Shown here: positions 1 to 9,031 of the stretch, one piece after another
Layout of the letters: every line of letters starts with the position of its first letter
Position numbering within the stretch: the stretch's first letter is position 1
Assembly: GCA_034437895.1 (NCBI GenBank)
Contig: DAOTTO010000218.1
Location: forward strand, 1-44,011
Reading direction: 5' to 3'
DNA: 44,011 nucleotides
Source of the DNA: JANRLJ01 sp034437895
GTDB taxonomy: Bacteria; Chloroflexota; Anaerolineae; Aggregatilineales; Phototrophicaceae
Position numbers and translations under genes: made by a program
Notes under the pieces: generated by a model
What the model was told of the DNA's origin: nothing
The model's database searches: none
What the model saw: only the letters and a program-made list of their open reading frames with translations

Positions 1-1
1 T

Positions 2-94
2 GCACTTCGCACCCTTGAAGTCGATTCGCTGAGTCCTATTCAAGCGCTCACAAAACTCTATGAATTGAAGCGTATGATTGAGGCCAAAACGTAA
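2..94 (+). CDS. mutS: DNA mismatch repair protein MutS, C-terminal end (partial)
   Basis: Only the last 30 codons are present; the gene enters from the left edge. The translated tail contains the segment SLSPIQALTKLYELK. This matches the conserved end of bacterial MutS, where a 'sPieAL..L.eLk' helix closes the C-terminal clamp and ATPase region. MutS binds mispaired bases and starts mismatch repair with MutL. The reading frame is open from the edge to TAA at 92-94, and the next gene starts 21 nt later on the same strand, so the two may be co-transcribed. The identification rests on a short tail, so it is good but not certain. Confidence 0.72.
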   Translation, partial: ALRTLEVDSLSPIQALTKLYELKRMIEAKT

Positions 95-115
95 AAGGGT
101 GATTGGATACAAATT

Positions 116-865
116 GTGACACCAGATGCAGAAGGTGAGTTATATGCCATCTTTGATGCTGACCCTACACACATTATCAAATTCATCCAATGGTTAGCGG
201 ATCAACATAAATTAGCAGAGCGCTTAGATGTACTCGATATAGGCTCAGGTACAGGGCGAATTTTAGGCGCGTATCAGCGGCTTGGCTGGAATGTTACGGG
301 GATTGAACCCGATATTGATTTTTATAACAAAGCAGTGGCATATACACAGTCTTTGCCTGGCGTTGTCGTGAAAAACATTGGTTTTCTGGAAATTGTAGAG
401 AAAGAATGCTATGACCTTATCACGACAATCAACGATCCCTTCTCTTACCTGCTTGAAATTCGACAACGTGTAAATGCTCTCTATCGAATATACGAAGCCC
501 TTCGTCCGGGCGGCGTGGTGTTTTTGGAGATCAAAAATTTTCTCTTTAAGCTGCGCCACTACGAGGAATTCACAGAGGAAATACTAAATGTAGACGATCA
601 AAAAGTCGCCCATTTGATGCAGCACGAAATCGACTTTCATCATGGCTATTGGATTCACCGTGATGAATTCTTGATAGAAGGTACTTCGCAAATGGTCTCC
701 AAAACACATACTGTCGCCATAATTCCTCTTATGGAGTTGATGTACTTTATGGAGGAGCAGGGTTTTGTCAACATCCAAACCTATAATGATTATGATGCCC
801 GTGAACCGCAAACGTTGACTGGACGATTGATGTTAATTTCTGCACAAAAGCCGAGCAGCCCGTAA
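116..865 (+). CDS. Class I SAM-dependent methyltransferase
   Basis: This 249-aa soluble protein has a Rossmann methyltransferase core. Motif I is VLDIGSGTGRIL at about residues 39-50, followed by an acidic residue at the end of strand 2 (GIEPD) that would hold the SAM ribose. A 'YDLITTINDPFSYLLE' strand and an 'EALRPGGVVFLEIKN' segment correspond to motifs IV-VI. The start is a GTG 21 nt after the mutS stop, with no clear Shine-Dalgarno, so coupling to mutS is possible. The substrate cannot be told from the sequence. The downstream end is followed by a short gap before an unrelated helical protein. Confidence 0.8.
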   Translation: MTPDAEGELYAIFDADPTHIIKFIQWLADQHKLAERLDVLDIGSGTGRILGAYQRLGWNVTGIEPDIDFYNKAVAYTQSLPGVVVKNIGFLEIVEKECYDLITTINDPFSYLLEIRQRVNALYRIYEALRPGGVVFLEIKNFLFKLRHYEEFTEEILNVDDQKVAHLMQHEIDFHHGYWIHRDEFLIEGTSQMVSKTHTVAIIPLMELMYFMEEQGFVNIQTYNDYDAREPQTLTGRLMLISAQKPSSP

Positions 866-945
866 TTTGTCTTAACATTCATTTTCCCTCAAACGCGGTA
901 CAATCTTAAAAATGACCCTCTCCTAACAATTGGAGCGACTCCCTT

Positions 946-2670
946 ATGGCTATTGTTGATCTGCGTCCGGAACGTGAACGTGCCTTGACGGTGTTGGAGC
1001 AAATTCGCACGGCGCTGACGAATGATAATTTACAAGATGCCGTCAAACAGATTGATATGTTGCAAGACCTCCTCGCCGATTGGAAGCGTACGGAAGCCCG
1101 TCAATGGCTGGACGAAGCGATGCGCGGTGATTTGCTGGTTTTTAATATTGAAGCAGCGACTCAGCGCTTGGCTCAATGGCGCTCCACACTGCCCGAAGAT
1201 CAAGCCTCTGTGGGCGAGGAACGCGAATTTACACATTACAAAGAGCGTGTTCAGGAGCGCAGCCGCCAGAAACAAAGTGATCTGCAAGCGAGAGGGGTGA
1301 TAGCCCATTGCGAGGAATTGTGGCGCAAAGCGGCAGAACTCGAACGTTCCGAGCAGCCAGCCCATCCAGATCATTTGATGAATAATTACTACACACGGGC
1401 GCGAGATGTCGCCGCATCTGCATATGCGGAAAGCCCAAATAATGCGACGCTCGATACGTTAGTACAGCAAACGGATCGCTTGTGGAGCAACAAACTCATC
1501 GCAGGTAATGCTTATAAAAAAGCTATTGAAAAAGAAAACTATATTGATGCGCTGACTGATTTGGATAAACTGCCGCCGGGAGACCTCGTCCCGCGTTTTC
1601 GTGTTGTGATGGATCCAACCAGTCGTGAAATGACCTCTTTTGATCGTATGATAGCGATCACCGATGCTCATGATGAGATTGAGCGTCTAGCGCGGCTGTG
1701 GGCGGCAGATCGCGCTGCAACAGTGATTAAATCCGGCACAGAGGCGCTGCAAACCTATAGTCCACAAGCAGCCTTGGATGCACTGATTGGGCGTGAACAA
1801 TATGAGCGCTTTTTACGGGAAGAATTTCGCCAGCAAATGCGTGATCTGGAACGGCGTGCGAATGAAGATGTGCGCTTGCTGGAGCAGGCTGAGCGCCGCG
1901 CACGTCAGGCGCAGCGTTTGACCGAAGAAAATGCCATCGGTGCGTGGAATATTTATGTTGAGGCGTATCAGACCTATGCCGGTGCGCCGGCTTTAGTGCC
2001 AGCGCGCGAAACCATCATTAACGGGATGATTTCGGAGTTGGAAGGGCTGGCGGGTCAGGCAGAACAGGCTTTTATGAACAAACAGATGGAGCGCGTCGGG
2101 CAGATTTATCAGGATACACGGCTGAAATATTCTGAAAAAGACGCGTTGTTGGACACACTTTTGGCACGATTGGAAGAAATCAATTGGCAAGCCCAGACTT
2201 ATCAAGAATATCTTCTTAGTGCCAACGAAATGCTCGACCAAATTCAAGAATTGATCTGGCAGGATGTTGTGCAAGCAGGTGAGATACTGGGGCAGCTTGA
2301 GAATTATCCGCCGATTGTACTCGAGGAAATGCAGTCCCTCCCCTCTATCCGTTCTGAAGTGCGCCGCCGCTTGAACGCGGAGGTGATGTACAACCAACTG
2401 TTTAAGCTGTTACTTTCGACTAATCCCGCCGAAATTGAGCGTGGAATTAGCGTTGCGACTGAACAACGGGACGAGTCTCGCTTTCGCCAATTACGCAGTG
2501 ATTTGGAAATTCACCTGCGTTATTTAGAAGCCCGGCGGGATTACGCGGCGGGTGATGTTCAAAAAGCGAAGGCCAAATTAGAGTCTGTCGCTGTTACGGC
2601 TGCACACCCTGATCAAGCAGTGGCGCGTGACTTAATGGATGAAATTAACAGCGCGGCGGAACAGCAGTAA
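946..2670 (+). CDS. Large helical protein of unknown function
   Basis: The protein has 574 aa and I recognise no catalytic family. The whole chain is rich in Ala, Glu, Gln, Arg and Leu, with few Gly or Pro, and shows heptad-like stretches such as RRANEDVRLLEQAERRARQ. It should be almost entirely alpha-helical, either coiled coil or TPR-like solenoid. No signal peptide or membrane segment is seen, so it is probably cytoplasmic. A GGAG site lies about 10 nt before the ATG. It stands between two methyltransferase genes but has separate spacing of about 80 nt on each side. Possible roles (scaffold, TPR adaptor) are only inference from composition. Confidence 0.75.
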   Translation: MAIVDLRPERERALTVLEQIRTALTNDNLQDAVKQIDMLQDLLADWKRTEARQWLDEAMRGDLLVFNIEAATQRLAQWRSTLPEDQASVGEEREFTHYKERVQERSRQKQSDLQARGVIAHCEELWRKAAELERSEQPAHPDHLMNNYYTRARDVAASAYAESPNNATLDTLVQQTDRLWSNKLIAGNAYKKAIEKENYIDALTDLDKLPPGDLVPRFRVVMDPTSREMTSFDRMIAITDAHDEIERLARLWAADRAATVIKSGTEALQTYSPQAALDALIGREQYERFLREEFRQQMRDLERRANEDVRLLEQAERRARQAQRLTEENAIGAWNIYVEAYQTYAGAPALVPARETIINGMISELEGLAGQAEQAFMNKQMERVGQIYQDTRLKYSEKDALLDTLLARLEEINWQAQTYQEYLLSANEMLDQIQELIWQDVVQAGEILGQLENYPPIVLEEMQSLPSIRSEVRRRLNAEVMYNQLFKLLLSTNPAEIERGISVATEQRDESRFRQLRSDLEIHLRYLEARRDYAAGDVQKAKAKLESVAVTAAHPDQAVARDLMDEINSAAEQQ

Positions 2671-2748
2671 GCAGAGTTTATGGCTCTGACGATGATATAG
2701 GTTAACGCTCTTAATGTAAGCATGAATGGTTGAGGTCGTAAAGTTATC

Positions 2749-3366
2749 ATGGAAGATGTGTTTCCGTCGGAATACTTTTCTAAACAAGATCATAGTCAAG
2801 ACGAACTTTTTTATCTCTATCCCCGCAAAGTAGTGCATATTGATGAGATTGCGATTGCGAACCTCAAAACGCAATTTGCCCAACTTCTGCCACCAAAGGG
2901 AGTCTATCTGGATTTAATGAGCAGTTGGCGCTCACATATTCCTGCTGGCCTTAATCCAGCACGAGTTGTCGGCCTCGGCATGAATGCCGAAGAAATGGCA
3001 GATAATCCGCAGTTGGACAAATACGTTGTCCAGAATTTAAATAAAACCCCTGTACTCCCATTTGAAGATGCCACATTCGATGCGGCGATTTGCACCGTTT
3101 CGGTGCAATATTTGACCAATCCGGTGGCTGTTTTCGCGCAGGTAAATCGTGTTTTGAAATCGGGTGGGGTATTCGTGGTCAGTTTTTCTAATCGCTGCTT
3201 TCCAACGAAAGCGGTGGCTGTTTGGCTAGCGATGGGTGATAGGCAGCATATCGCTTTAGTGACGAATTACTTTGAACAGTCCTCTAATTGGAATGGCATC
3301 CAAACAAACGCGATTACGCCGCGGCACACGGATCCTATATTCCTTGTTTCGGGAAACAAGCGCTAG
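2749..3366 (+). CDS. Methyltransferase type 11-like protein with atypical motif I
   Basis: This 205-aa protein resembles the Methyltransf_11-like family in which motif I reads 'YLDLMSSW.SH' instead of the canonical LDxGxGxG. Here the segment is VYLDLMSSWRSHIP at about residues 53-66. It is followed by VVGLGMNAEEMADNP, LPFEDATFDAAICTVSVQYL, and VLKSGGVFVVSFSNRCFPTKAV. These match a family I recall from cyanobacteria and plants, so SAM binding is plausible although the glycine-rich loop is degenerate. The substrate is unknown. The stop codon TAG at 3364-3366 lies inside a CTAG that also gives the stop of the convergent downstream gene. Confidence 0.75.
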   Translation: MEDVFPSEYFSKQDHSQDELFYLYPRKVVHIDEIAIANLKTQFAQLLPPKGVYLDLMSSWRSHIPAGLNPARVVGLGMNAEEMADNPQLDKYVVQNLNKTPVLPFEDATFDAAICTVSVQYLTNPVAVFAQVNRVLKSGGVFVVSFSNRCFPTKAVAVWLAMGDRQHIALVTNYFEQSSNWNGIQTNAITPRHTDPIFLVSGNKR

Positions 3367-4397
3367 TAAACTTTGAGGTTGCGTGTTGTTTGCGATGGGA
3401 GTACGTGTTGAGCGCCGAACTTCCGCCCCAGTAAATCCCCATATTCGTTCAAGGTAAAGGGGTGATGCCATCCATCCCAATCCCATCTATTTACAAGCTG
3501 ATCCAATTCTTTAGTGAGGCTGCGCTGCCATGCCTCTAAGCGAATAAGATTGACATGGTGATTAAGCTCGTTATGGCTATGCACTATGTCGCCGCTCTCC
3601 AGCCAATAACCGGGGTTAAAGTAGCGAATGTAAAACGGAGCCATAACGAAGTTTTGATTTTCTAATTTAACATGGTTCAACCGTTCGTTAGCTGACCAAG
3701 ATGCGATTTTTTCAAAAAAGGGAGAGTCGGACCCATGGATGAAGCAGGCCAAATTGTTGGTCACATCGATTAAAGCTGCCAAACCTGTGACGGCATCGAA
3801 TGCTTCGACGACCATGTGACCAGGCAAAGACGGCGTAAAAATAGGAATGGCGCGTGCTGGAATTTGAAATGCGTCCAAAACCATGAGCAGGCGGAGCGTA
3901 TAATGGGTGCAGTTTCCACTATTGCCAATCAATACGTTGGCAGTTGGGTTAAAAATAAATGTAGGCTCATAGACAGGGAAACTACCATTAATACGCAGCA
4001 TCAGGAAAACCAACAATAGCTGGTAATCTGTAAGTTGCGGAAAGCGCTCACGAATGATCGTTTGTTTTTGTTCATACTCGTATTGTAAGCGCTCATGAAT
4101 TTCTGGGAGGATTTCCGCTTCATTCATCATGGTTTCGCCATAAGGGACATTGAGTAATGGCCCTTCAAAATAGGCTAAAAATTCTAAATCTTCTACAGGC
4201 AATCCATACTCTATAGATGTTGGAACGGGGCCCTTGCTAGAGTAAACGTAGGTATTTTTCGAGGCTTTTCTCTCTATACTGGTTTTAAGCAGACCATGCC
4301 CCACCAAGATTCCCAGAAAAAATAAACCAATACTGTAACAAGCCCGAAGAAGATTGCGTAATATCATCACATCAACCATAATACCAAAAACTGTCAT
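3363..4397 (-). CDS. Transglutaminase-like cysteine protease fold protein, membrane-anchored
   Basis: The 344-aa product has an N-terminal hydrophobic segment (about residues 18-36, IGLFFLGILVGHGLL) that would anchor it in the membrane. A transglutaminase-like core follows. A plausible Cys-His-Asp triad is visible: Cys163 in GNSGNCTHY, His194 in PGHMVVEAFD and Asp211 in ALIDVTNN. The frame stays open further upstream into the preceding gene. I chose the ATG at 4397 because it avoids overlap with the DUF1385 stop and has GGTGGA about 10 nt ahead. It lies 49 nt downstream of the DUF1385 gene on the same strand. It could be a peptidase or a peptide-linking enzyme; the substrate is unknown. Confidence 0.7.
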   Translation of the reverse strand: MTVFGIMVDVMILRNLLRACYSIGLFFLGILVGHGLLKTSIERKASKNTYVYSSKGPVPTSIEYGLPVEDLEFLAYFEGPLLNVPYGETMMNEAEILPEIHERLQYEYEQKQTIIRERFPQLTDYQLLLVFLMLRINGSFPVYEPTFIFNPTANVLIGNSGNCTHYTLRLLMVLDAFQIPARAIPIFTPSLPGHMVVEAFDAVTGLAALIDVTNNLACFIHGSDSPFFEKIASWSANERLNHVKLENQNFVMAPFYIRYFNPGYWLESGDIVHSHNELNHHVNLIRLEAWQRSLTKELDQLVNRWDWDGWHHPFTLNEYGDLLGRKFGAQHVLPSQTTRNLKVY

Positions 4398-4446
4398 AAG
4401 GCAGTGTTCCACCAAACGACAATTTTGTAAATGGACGATCTTTCTA

Positions 4447-5556
4447 TTAATCGCCAGCAGCGGGTTTGGCGAATGTCGTTTGCTGGGGACGGGCAATGGT
4501 CGGAATCGCCGCTTCTTCTTCGCTTATCATATTTTCTGAAAGCAGCACACGCTTAAATGCCGCAATTGCCACTTCGATCATGTCATGATCGGGTTGGCGA
4601 GTTGTCAGATGTTGCAGTGCCAGATTAGGCTTGACGATAAAGCGCACCCAGGGTTTTTCGATATTACGCGCCGTCCAGCGCAGCAACTCATACGCAATTC
4701 CGGCGATAACGGGAATCAGGATCACCCGCGATAAAATCAGTAGCAAAAAGGGCGGACGACCCAACAGCGAGAACACGAAGACACTCACGAACACCACTGT
4801 CAGCAAAAAGGCTGTTCCGCAGCGGGGATGCTCAATCGGATATTGCGAGACGATTTCGGGAGTAAGTTCCGCGCCTGCCTCATAAGCATTGATCGTCTTA
4901 TGTTCCGCACCATGATAGCCAAACAACCGCTTTACATCTTCGAGCCGACCAATCAACCAGATATAAGCAATTAACATCGAGAGTTGGATAACGCCTTCAA
5001 TCAAATTGATGAGAATTGGCCCCGCGCTAAATTGGGTGCGTGTCTCGGCTGTTGATGAAGCTTCGCTCCCCGCAGAACTCGTACCCTCAATGCCCGTTAC
5101 CTCAGCCGGAACTTCCACGATGTAGGAGTTGCTCAGGTTCAAAAGATCACCAATGCCTGTCGCGGCAGCAGTCGGAAACAGAAAGAAGATCCCGACACCA
5201 ATCAACAGTGAAAAGGCTACCGTCGCAAAGCCAACGGGACCGTTAAAGTTAATTTCTTCTTCTTCGCCGAGCGCCACATCCGCCGACCACATCAGCGCCC
5301 GTGTGCCGAGTCCGAGTGCATCCCACAAGCCAACAATCCCACGCACAAACGGTGTTTTGGCAATCCGTCCGCGATAGAGTGTTTTATTCAACGGCTGCTC
5401 ATGGACGATGATCTTGCCTTCGGGGTCGCGTGAGGCGATGGCGGCGATATTTGCCCCACGCATCATCACGCCTTCGATCACGGCTTGTCCGCCGTAGGAA
5501 AATTTGATTTCGTTTTTCGGTACGTTATAGACCGAATAATTGCCGTTCTCACTCAT
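4447..5556 (-). CDS. DUF1385 family membrane protein
   Basis: The 369-aa product belongs to the DUF1385 (YqhQ-like) family. Diagnostic stretches are YGGQAVIEGVMMRG near the N-terminus, TPFVRGIVGLWDAL, GYHGAEHKTINAYEAG, HPRCGTAFLL and the C-terminal WVRFIVKPNLALQHLTTRQPD. Several hydrophobic helices are visible, so it is an integral membrane protein. The biochemical role of the family is not established. An in-frame TTG at 5580 lies inside the ribosome binding site (AGGGAG), so the ATG at 5556, 12 nt after it, is the likely start. An insertion rich in Ser, Thr and Glu between hydrophobic segments (about residues 150-175) looks lineage-specific. Confidence 0.85.
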   Translation of the reverse strand: MSENGNYSVYNVPKNEIKFSYGGQAVIEGVMMRGANIAAIASRDPEGKIIVHEQPLNKTLYRGRIAKTPFVRGIVGLWDALGLGTRALMWSADVALGEEEEINFNGPVGFATVAFSLLIGVGIFFLFPTAAATGIGDLLNLSNSYIVEVPAEVTGIEGTSSAGSEASSTAETRTQFSAGPILINLIEGVIQLSMLIAYIWLIGRLEDVKRLFGYHGAEHKTINAYEAGAELTPEIVSQYPIEHPRCGTAFLLTVVFVSVFVFSLLGRPPFLLLILSRVILIPVIAGIAYELLRWTARNIEKPWVRFIVKPNLALQHLTTRQPDHDMIEVAIAAFKRVLLSENMISEEEAAIPTIARPQQTTFAKPAAGD

Positions 5557-5598
5557 AATGCAAATTTGCTCCCTCTTCAAAGAGAAGTCATCTTACAC

Positions 5599-7032
5599 CT
5601 ACTCAAACACCAATTCAATCCGTGTGTCATTCTCGATTTGGTTGACGCTAGTTTCACCATCCATTTGCACAAAGATAGACACATTACCCCCAACCGCGCA
5701 GCCATCATCAGAGTCACAACTTGCGCCGGGTAAAGTCAGCCGATAAACGCCGTTTTCAGGCCGGATAATCGTGCTATTGGCGACTTGGTCAAGCAGGTAG
5801 GCTTTATCGCCTGTCGCGTTAATCTCGATTTGTGCTGTTTCGGCAGTTCTTGACCATGCGACAAATGTCTGCTGCTCGTTGGCTTGTTCTAGTTTGATAA
5901 TGCTGATTGTATCCGACTGCGCGAGTATAGCCCGTTCCACGCCAGAAAAATGATTGATCACAGTTTGCCAAGCATAAAAGGCTGGGCGCGGTGGAATCTC
6001 TGGATAGCGTGGGTTCAGTAGCCCGAAGGATTCGCCGCCTGCTGGTAAAAGTTGATCGTAGAGTTTGTAAGCGGCGATACGCTCGGCTCCGGCAGCTAGC
6101 CCTAATGCCGCCGCTTGTACCAAAAATGCCGCCTGCTGATCGAGCGAAATCTGATACTGTGGACGGACGACAGGCCAATTCGGGTCAAGATTCGGGCTGG
6201 CGTTGGTTTCATTAATCCAAATGGCTTTATCTGTAAAGCCATACTGGTCGAGTAAATCTCGATAGCGACGGATGATCTCATAAACAGTGTCGGTACGGAA
6301 GTAAATATGGAGGCTCAACACGTCAAAATAGTAAGTATTTTCAGCGCCTTCGGGATCATTCCACAGCAGTTCTAGCAGTTGATCGGTATACAGCCGTCGT
6401 CCAGAATTGGCATCATGCCAATAAGTCGTCCCTGCGAGATGAATCATCGCCGTTGGATTAGCTTGTTTGGCTGCCAGATAAGCCACTTTGACCATCTGAG
6501 CGTAATCGGCTACTGTTCCCTCAAATTCGTAGCCGTATGTGCCTTCTTGGATATCGGGTTCGTTGTAGATTATAAAGCGATACACACCTCGGCTGGTGTA
6601 ATAAGCTGCTGCCATCCGCATAAAATTTGCCCATATATTGGCGGGGTCATCAATCGGTAAATAGAGGCCGCGCGGAATACCGATTCCTGGTGTGCCGTCG
6701 GTTGCCCATGCGGGCGTATTTTTGATGACGGCAACGATCTCACGATCACAGGCGGTAGCAGCCCGCAGCCACTCGTCCGGGATATTGAGGAAGCCCGTCC
6801 ACGAGTCTGTATCTTCAGGTTGATGCGCCGCCCAATCGAAAATCAAGCGTTCCCAACCCGGATGCAGATCGCAGGTCAAATCGGGATACCACATGCCCTC
6901 AACGATGCCAAAGCGATTTACATTTGCGGCGGGAGATGCAGCCTGTGATTGTGTCTTGATGGAAAACGAGAGACTCCACACAGCCAAAAACAATAAAATA
7001 CTGAGACACACTGACTTTGATAAATATTTCAC
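5599..7032 (-). CDS. Secreted clan GH-A glycoside hydrolase-like protein
   Basis: The 477-aa product begins with a positively charged n-region and a hydrophobic core (SILLFLAVWSLSFSI), a signal peptide that probably ends near SQAAS. The body fits a (beta/alpha)8 glycosidase of clan A. The acid/base candidate is the Glu in FIIYNEPDIQ, and the nucleophile candidate is the Glu in AIWINETNASP at the end of a later strand. A beta-sandwich-like C-terminus follows. GH39 or GH5-like enzymes are the closest guess; the substrate cannot be assigned. The start is GTG with a distant purine-rich site (AGAGGTGG about 16 nt upstream), so the start is less certain than the family. Confidence 0.75.
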   Translation of the reverse strand: MKYLSKSVCLSILLFLAVWSLSFSIKTQSQAASPAANVNRFGIVEGMWYPDLTCDLHPGWERLIFDWAAHQPEDTDSWTGFLNIPDEWLRAATACDREIVAVIKNTPAWATDGTPGIGIPRGLYLPIDDPANIWANFMRMAAAYYTSRGVYRFIIYNEPDIQEGTYGYEFEGTVADYAQMVKVAYLAAKQANPTAMIHLAGTTYWHDANSGRRLYTDQLLELLWNDPEGAENTYYFDVLSLHIYFRTDTVYEIIRRYRDLLDQYGFTDKAIWINETNASPNLDPNWPVVRPQYQISLDQQAAFLVQAAALGLAAGAERIAAYKLYDQLLPAGGESFGLLNPRYPEIPPRPAFYAWQTVINHFSGVERAILAQSDTISIIKLEQANEQQTFVAWSRTAETAQIEINATGDKAYLLDQVANSTIIRPENGVYRLTLPGASCDSDDGCAVGGNVSIFVQMDGETSVNQIENDTRIELVFE

Positions 7033-7062
7033 GGGTTTAATGATAAGCCCACCTCTTGAAAA

Positions 7063-7104
7063 GCTGATGGCTGAAAGCTGAATGCTCGTGCCTAATCGCT
7101 CGTA
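7063..7104. repeat. Heptameric GCT-phased repeat
   Basis: GCT recurs at exactly 7-bp steps at 7063, 7070, 7077, 7084 and 7098, with CCT in register at 7091. Units include GCTGATG, GCTGAAA, GCTGAAT and GCTCGTG. The array fills most of the gap between recJ and the glycosidase gene and runs into the last codons and stop codon of recJ (7092-7094). It resembles short tandem heptamer repeats known from cyanobacterial genomes. The function is unknown. Confidence 0.6.
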
Positions 7105-8852
7105 CCTGCTGGATGAATATCCTGCACATTAGCTTGGAGGGTCTGCCGTCCATTCCATTCGTTGATCTCTAACTGAAACGCAATGTCAATGCAATCCGGC
7201 ATGTGATCCGCCCATTCACCGAGTCCAAAGGCAATCGCATCCAACGGTGGATAACCGGATTTTGAGACGCGCAGCTTGAGATGTCGGGCATCTTTGCCGA
7301 CTGTGCGTGATTCTTCCACAATAACATCTCTTAGGGCGAAAACGGGAACAGGATTTGAATTTCCGCATGGCTCTAATAGGTGTAATTCTTTGACGAGATG
7401 AGCACTGAGATCACGCATTTGCACTTCCGCGTCAATGTCGAGGGTAGGGATTAATGTTTGACCTTGTAAAGTTTGCTGAGCGATACCCATTAAGCGCTCA
7501 CGGAGCGCAGGGATATTTTCGTTAACCACCGTAAAACCTGCTGCCAACGCATGTCCGCCATGCCGCACGAGTAGATCAGCACATTGATCGAGTGCATTGG
7601 TGATGTCGAACTGCGGAATGCTGCGGCAAGAAGCGCGACTTTCGGTTTCGCCCTCTTCCATGATGACCGCTGGGCGGAAATATTCCTCGGTTAAACGTCC
7701 CGCCACCAAGCCGACAATCCCTGGCTCGAAGCTGGAATCTGAGGCAAATATCATCGGTAGTGAAGGGTCATGTTCGGTTTCCAGCCGCAGTTTGATTGTT
7801 TCTTGGGCGGCGCGGGTGATGTCTTGCCGTTTAATGTTGAGCGCCTGTAATTTTTCGGCATATTCCTGCGCGATTTCCGGCGTATTCGCTGCCAGTAACT
7901 CGTAAGCCACCATCGCATTATCTAGCCTTCCGGCGGCATTGATGCGCGGTCCCAACGTGAAGCCAATCGTTTGGGCAGTTGCGCTGCCGGGCTGTACCCC
8001 TGCGACTTCCAGCAGCGCCCGTAAGCCCATGCGTTTCGACTGATTAAGGATCGCCAACCCGCGGCGCACGAGCAAGCGATTTTCCAGCCGATTCAACGGC
8101 ATTAAATCGGCCACAGTCCCAATCGCCACCAAATCGAGCAAGTCCTCGGCGCGAAGATAACCGTTCCCATTTTTGCTGCGGGGTGTGTTGGCCTGATGTA
8201 CCTTAAATAGGGTTTGGGCAAGTAGATAGGCCACGCCTACACCCGCCAGCATTAATGGGTTATCTTCATCCTGTTTCGGATTGATGACGGCGTAGGCTTC
8301 TTGCCGCAGTAATTCAATATCAGAGCCAATCGAGTGATGATCGGTGACGATAATATCCAATCCAGCGGCTTTGCCTTCTTTAACTTCTTCGAGTGAGCGA
8401 ATGCCGCAGTCCACCGTAATCACTAAACGAATGCCTTGCTTGGCTAACTCACGCAAGGCAGGTGTATTCAAACCATAACCTTCATCGATTCGATGCGGGA
8501 TATATGGGCGGACATTCGCCCCCAACATTTTCAGGGCTTGGGTAAGGAGGGTCGTTGAGGTTACGCCGTCCGCGTCGAAATCGCCATAAACCGCGATTCG
8601 TTCTCCTTGTCGAATGGCATATCGAATGCGCCCTACCGCTTTATCGAGATGTTTTTTGTTGATGCTCTTGGGTAAAAAAGCAATATTTTGATCGTCATTA
8701 GCGTAAATAAAACGATGCGCTTCATTCGGGTCTTCAAACCCGCGTTTAACCATCACCTGCGCCAATATCGGGCTTAACCCTCGATAGCGCCGGAGAAAAT
8801 CAGTAGGAGAAGCGGTGGGCATAATCCACCGTTTAGCGAGTGTAGACACCAT
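7092..8852 (-). CDS. recJ: Single-stranded-DNA-specific exonuclease RecJ
   Basis: RecJ degrades single-stranded DNA 5' to 3' in recombination and repair. The 586-aa product shows the DHH phosphoesterase motifs in order: YGDFDADGVTSTTLL, LVITVDCGIRS, IIVTDHHS, the middle segment GPRINAAGRLDNA, and the DHHA1 motif RHGGHALAAGFTV. These supply the metal-binding Asp and His residues. The length fits the compact bacterial form. I prefer the ATG at 8852, which has GTAAGG about 10 nt upstream, over the TTG at 8861. The C-terminus runs into a heptameric repeat, so the last few residues (PAGTSD) may be a recent extension. Confidence 0.93.
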   Translation of the reverse strand: MVSTLAKRWIMPTASPTDFLRRYRGLSPILAQVMVKRGFEDPNEAHRFIYANDDQNIAFLPKSINKKHLDKAVGRIRYAIRQGERIAVYGDFDADGVTSTTLLTQALKMLGANVRPYIPHRIDEGYGLNTPALRELAKQGIRLVITVDCGIRSLEEVKEGKAAGLDIIVTDHHSIGSDIELLRQEAYAVINPKQDEDNPLMLAGVGVAYLLAQTLFKVHQANTPRSKNGNGYLRAEDLLDLVAIGTVADLMPLNRLENRLLVRRGLAILNQSKRMGLRALLEVAGVQPGSATAQTIGFTLGPRINAAGRLDNAMVAYELLAANTPEIAQEYAEKLQALNIKRQDITRAAQETIKLRLETEHDPSLPMIFASDSSFEPGIVGLVAGRLTEEYFRPAVIMEEGETESRASCRSIPQFDITNALDQCADLLVRHGGHALAAGFTVVNENIPALRERLMGIAQQTLQGQTLIPTLDIDAEVQMRDLSAHLVKELHLLEPCGNSNPVPVFALRDVIVEESRTVGKDARHLKLRVSKSGYPPLDAIAFGLGEWADHMPDCIDIAFQLEINEWNGRQTLQANVQDIHPAGTSD

Positions 8853-8922
8853 TAAAAACAAACCTTACTCTAACAAGGAAATGAAATACTACCATGCCGC
8901 TTAAGTGAACACAAATTGCAAA

Positions 8923-8957
8923 AGTGGTTAGTGATTAGTCCTTAGTTTTTAGTAGAA
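8923..8957. repeat. Heptameric AGT-phased repeat
   Basis: AGT occurs at 8923, 8930, 8937, 8944 and 8951, exactly every 7 bp. The units are AGTGGTT, AGTGATT, AGTCCTT, AGTTTTT and AGTAGAA. The array lies in the gap between the divergently transcribed recJ and fmt genes. The same units AGTGATT and AGTTTTT recur near 38809, and the same phase is seen near 26494-26524. The function is unknown. The array may be a short tandem repeat family. Confidence 0.65.
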
Positions 8958-9031
8958 TAGGAGATGAACAATCCGACGGTTAAGTTTATCGCCTAAACCA
9001 ATACCCAAAAACCAAAGACTGGAAATGCCTG

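Noticed and set aside
876..904. Promoter for the 574-aa protein (TACAAT at 899-904)
   Set aside because: No acceptable -35 box lies at 15-19 bp; the best match TTAACA is 21 bp away.
4398..4496. Longer N-terminus for the transglutaminase-like protein
   Set aside because: It would overlap the DUF1385 coding end; the ATG at 4397 has a ribosome site and keeps the membrane helix at the N-terminus.
7063..7104. CRISPR-like array
   Set aside because: Units are 7 bp without spacers of 30 bp or so, and no cas genes are present.
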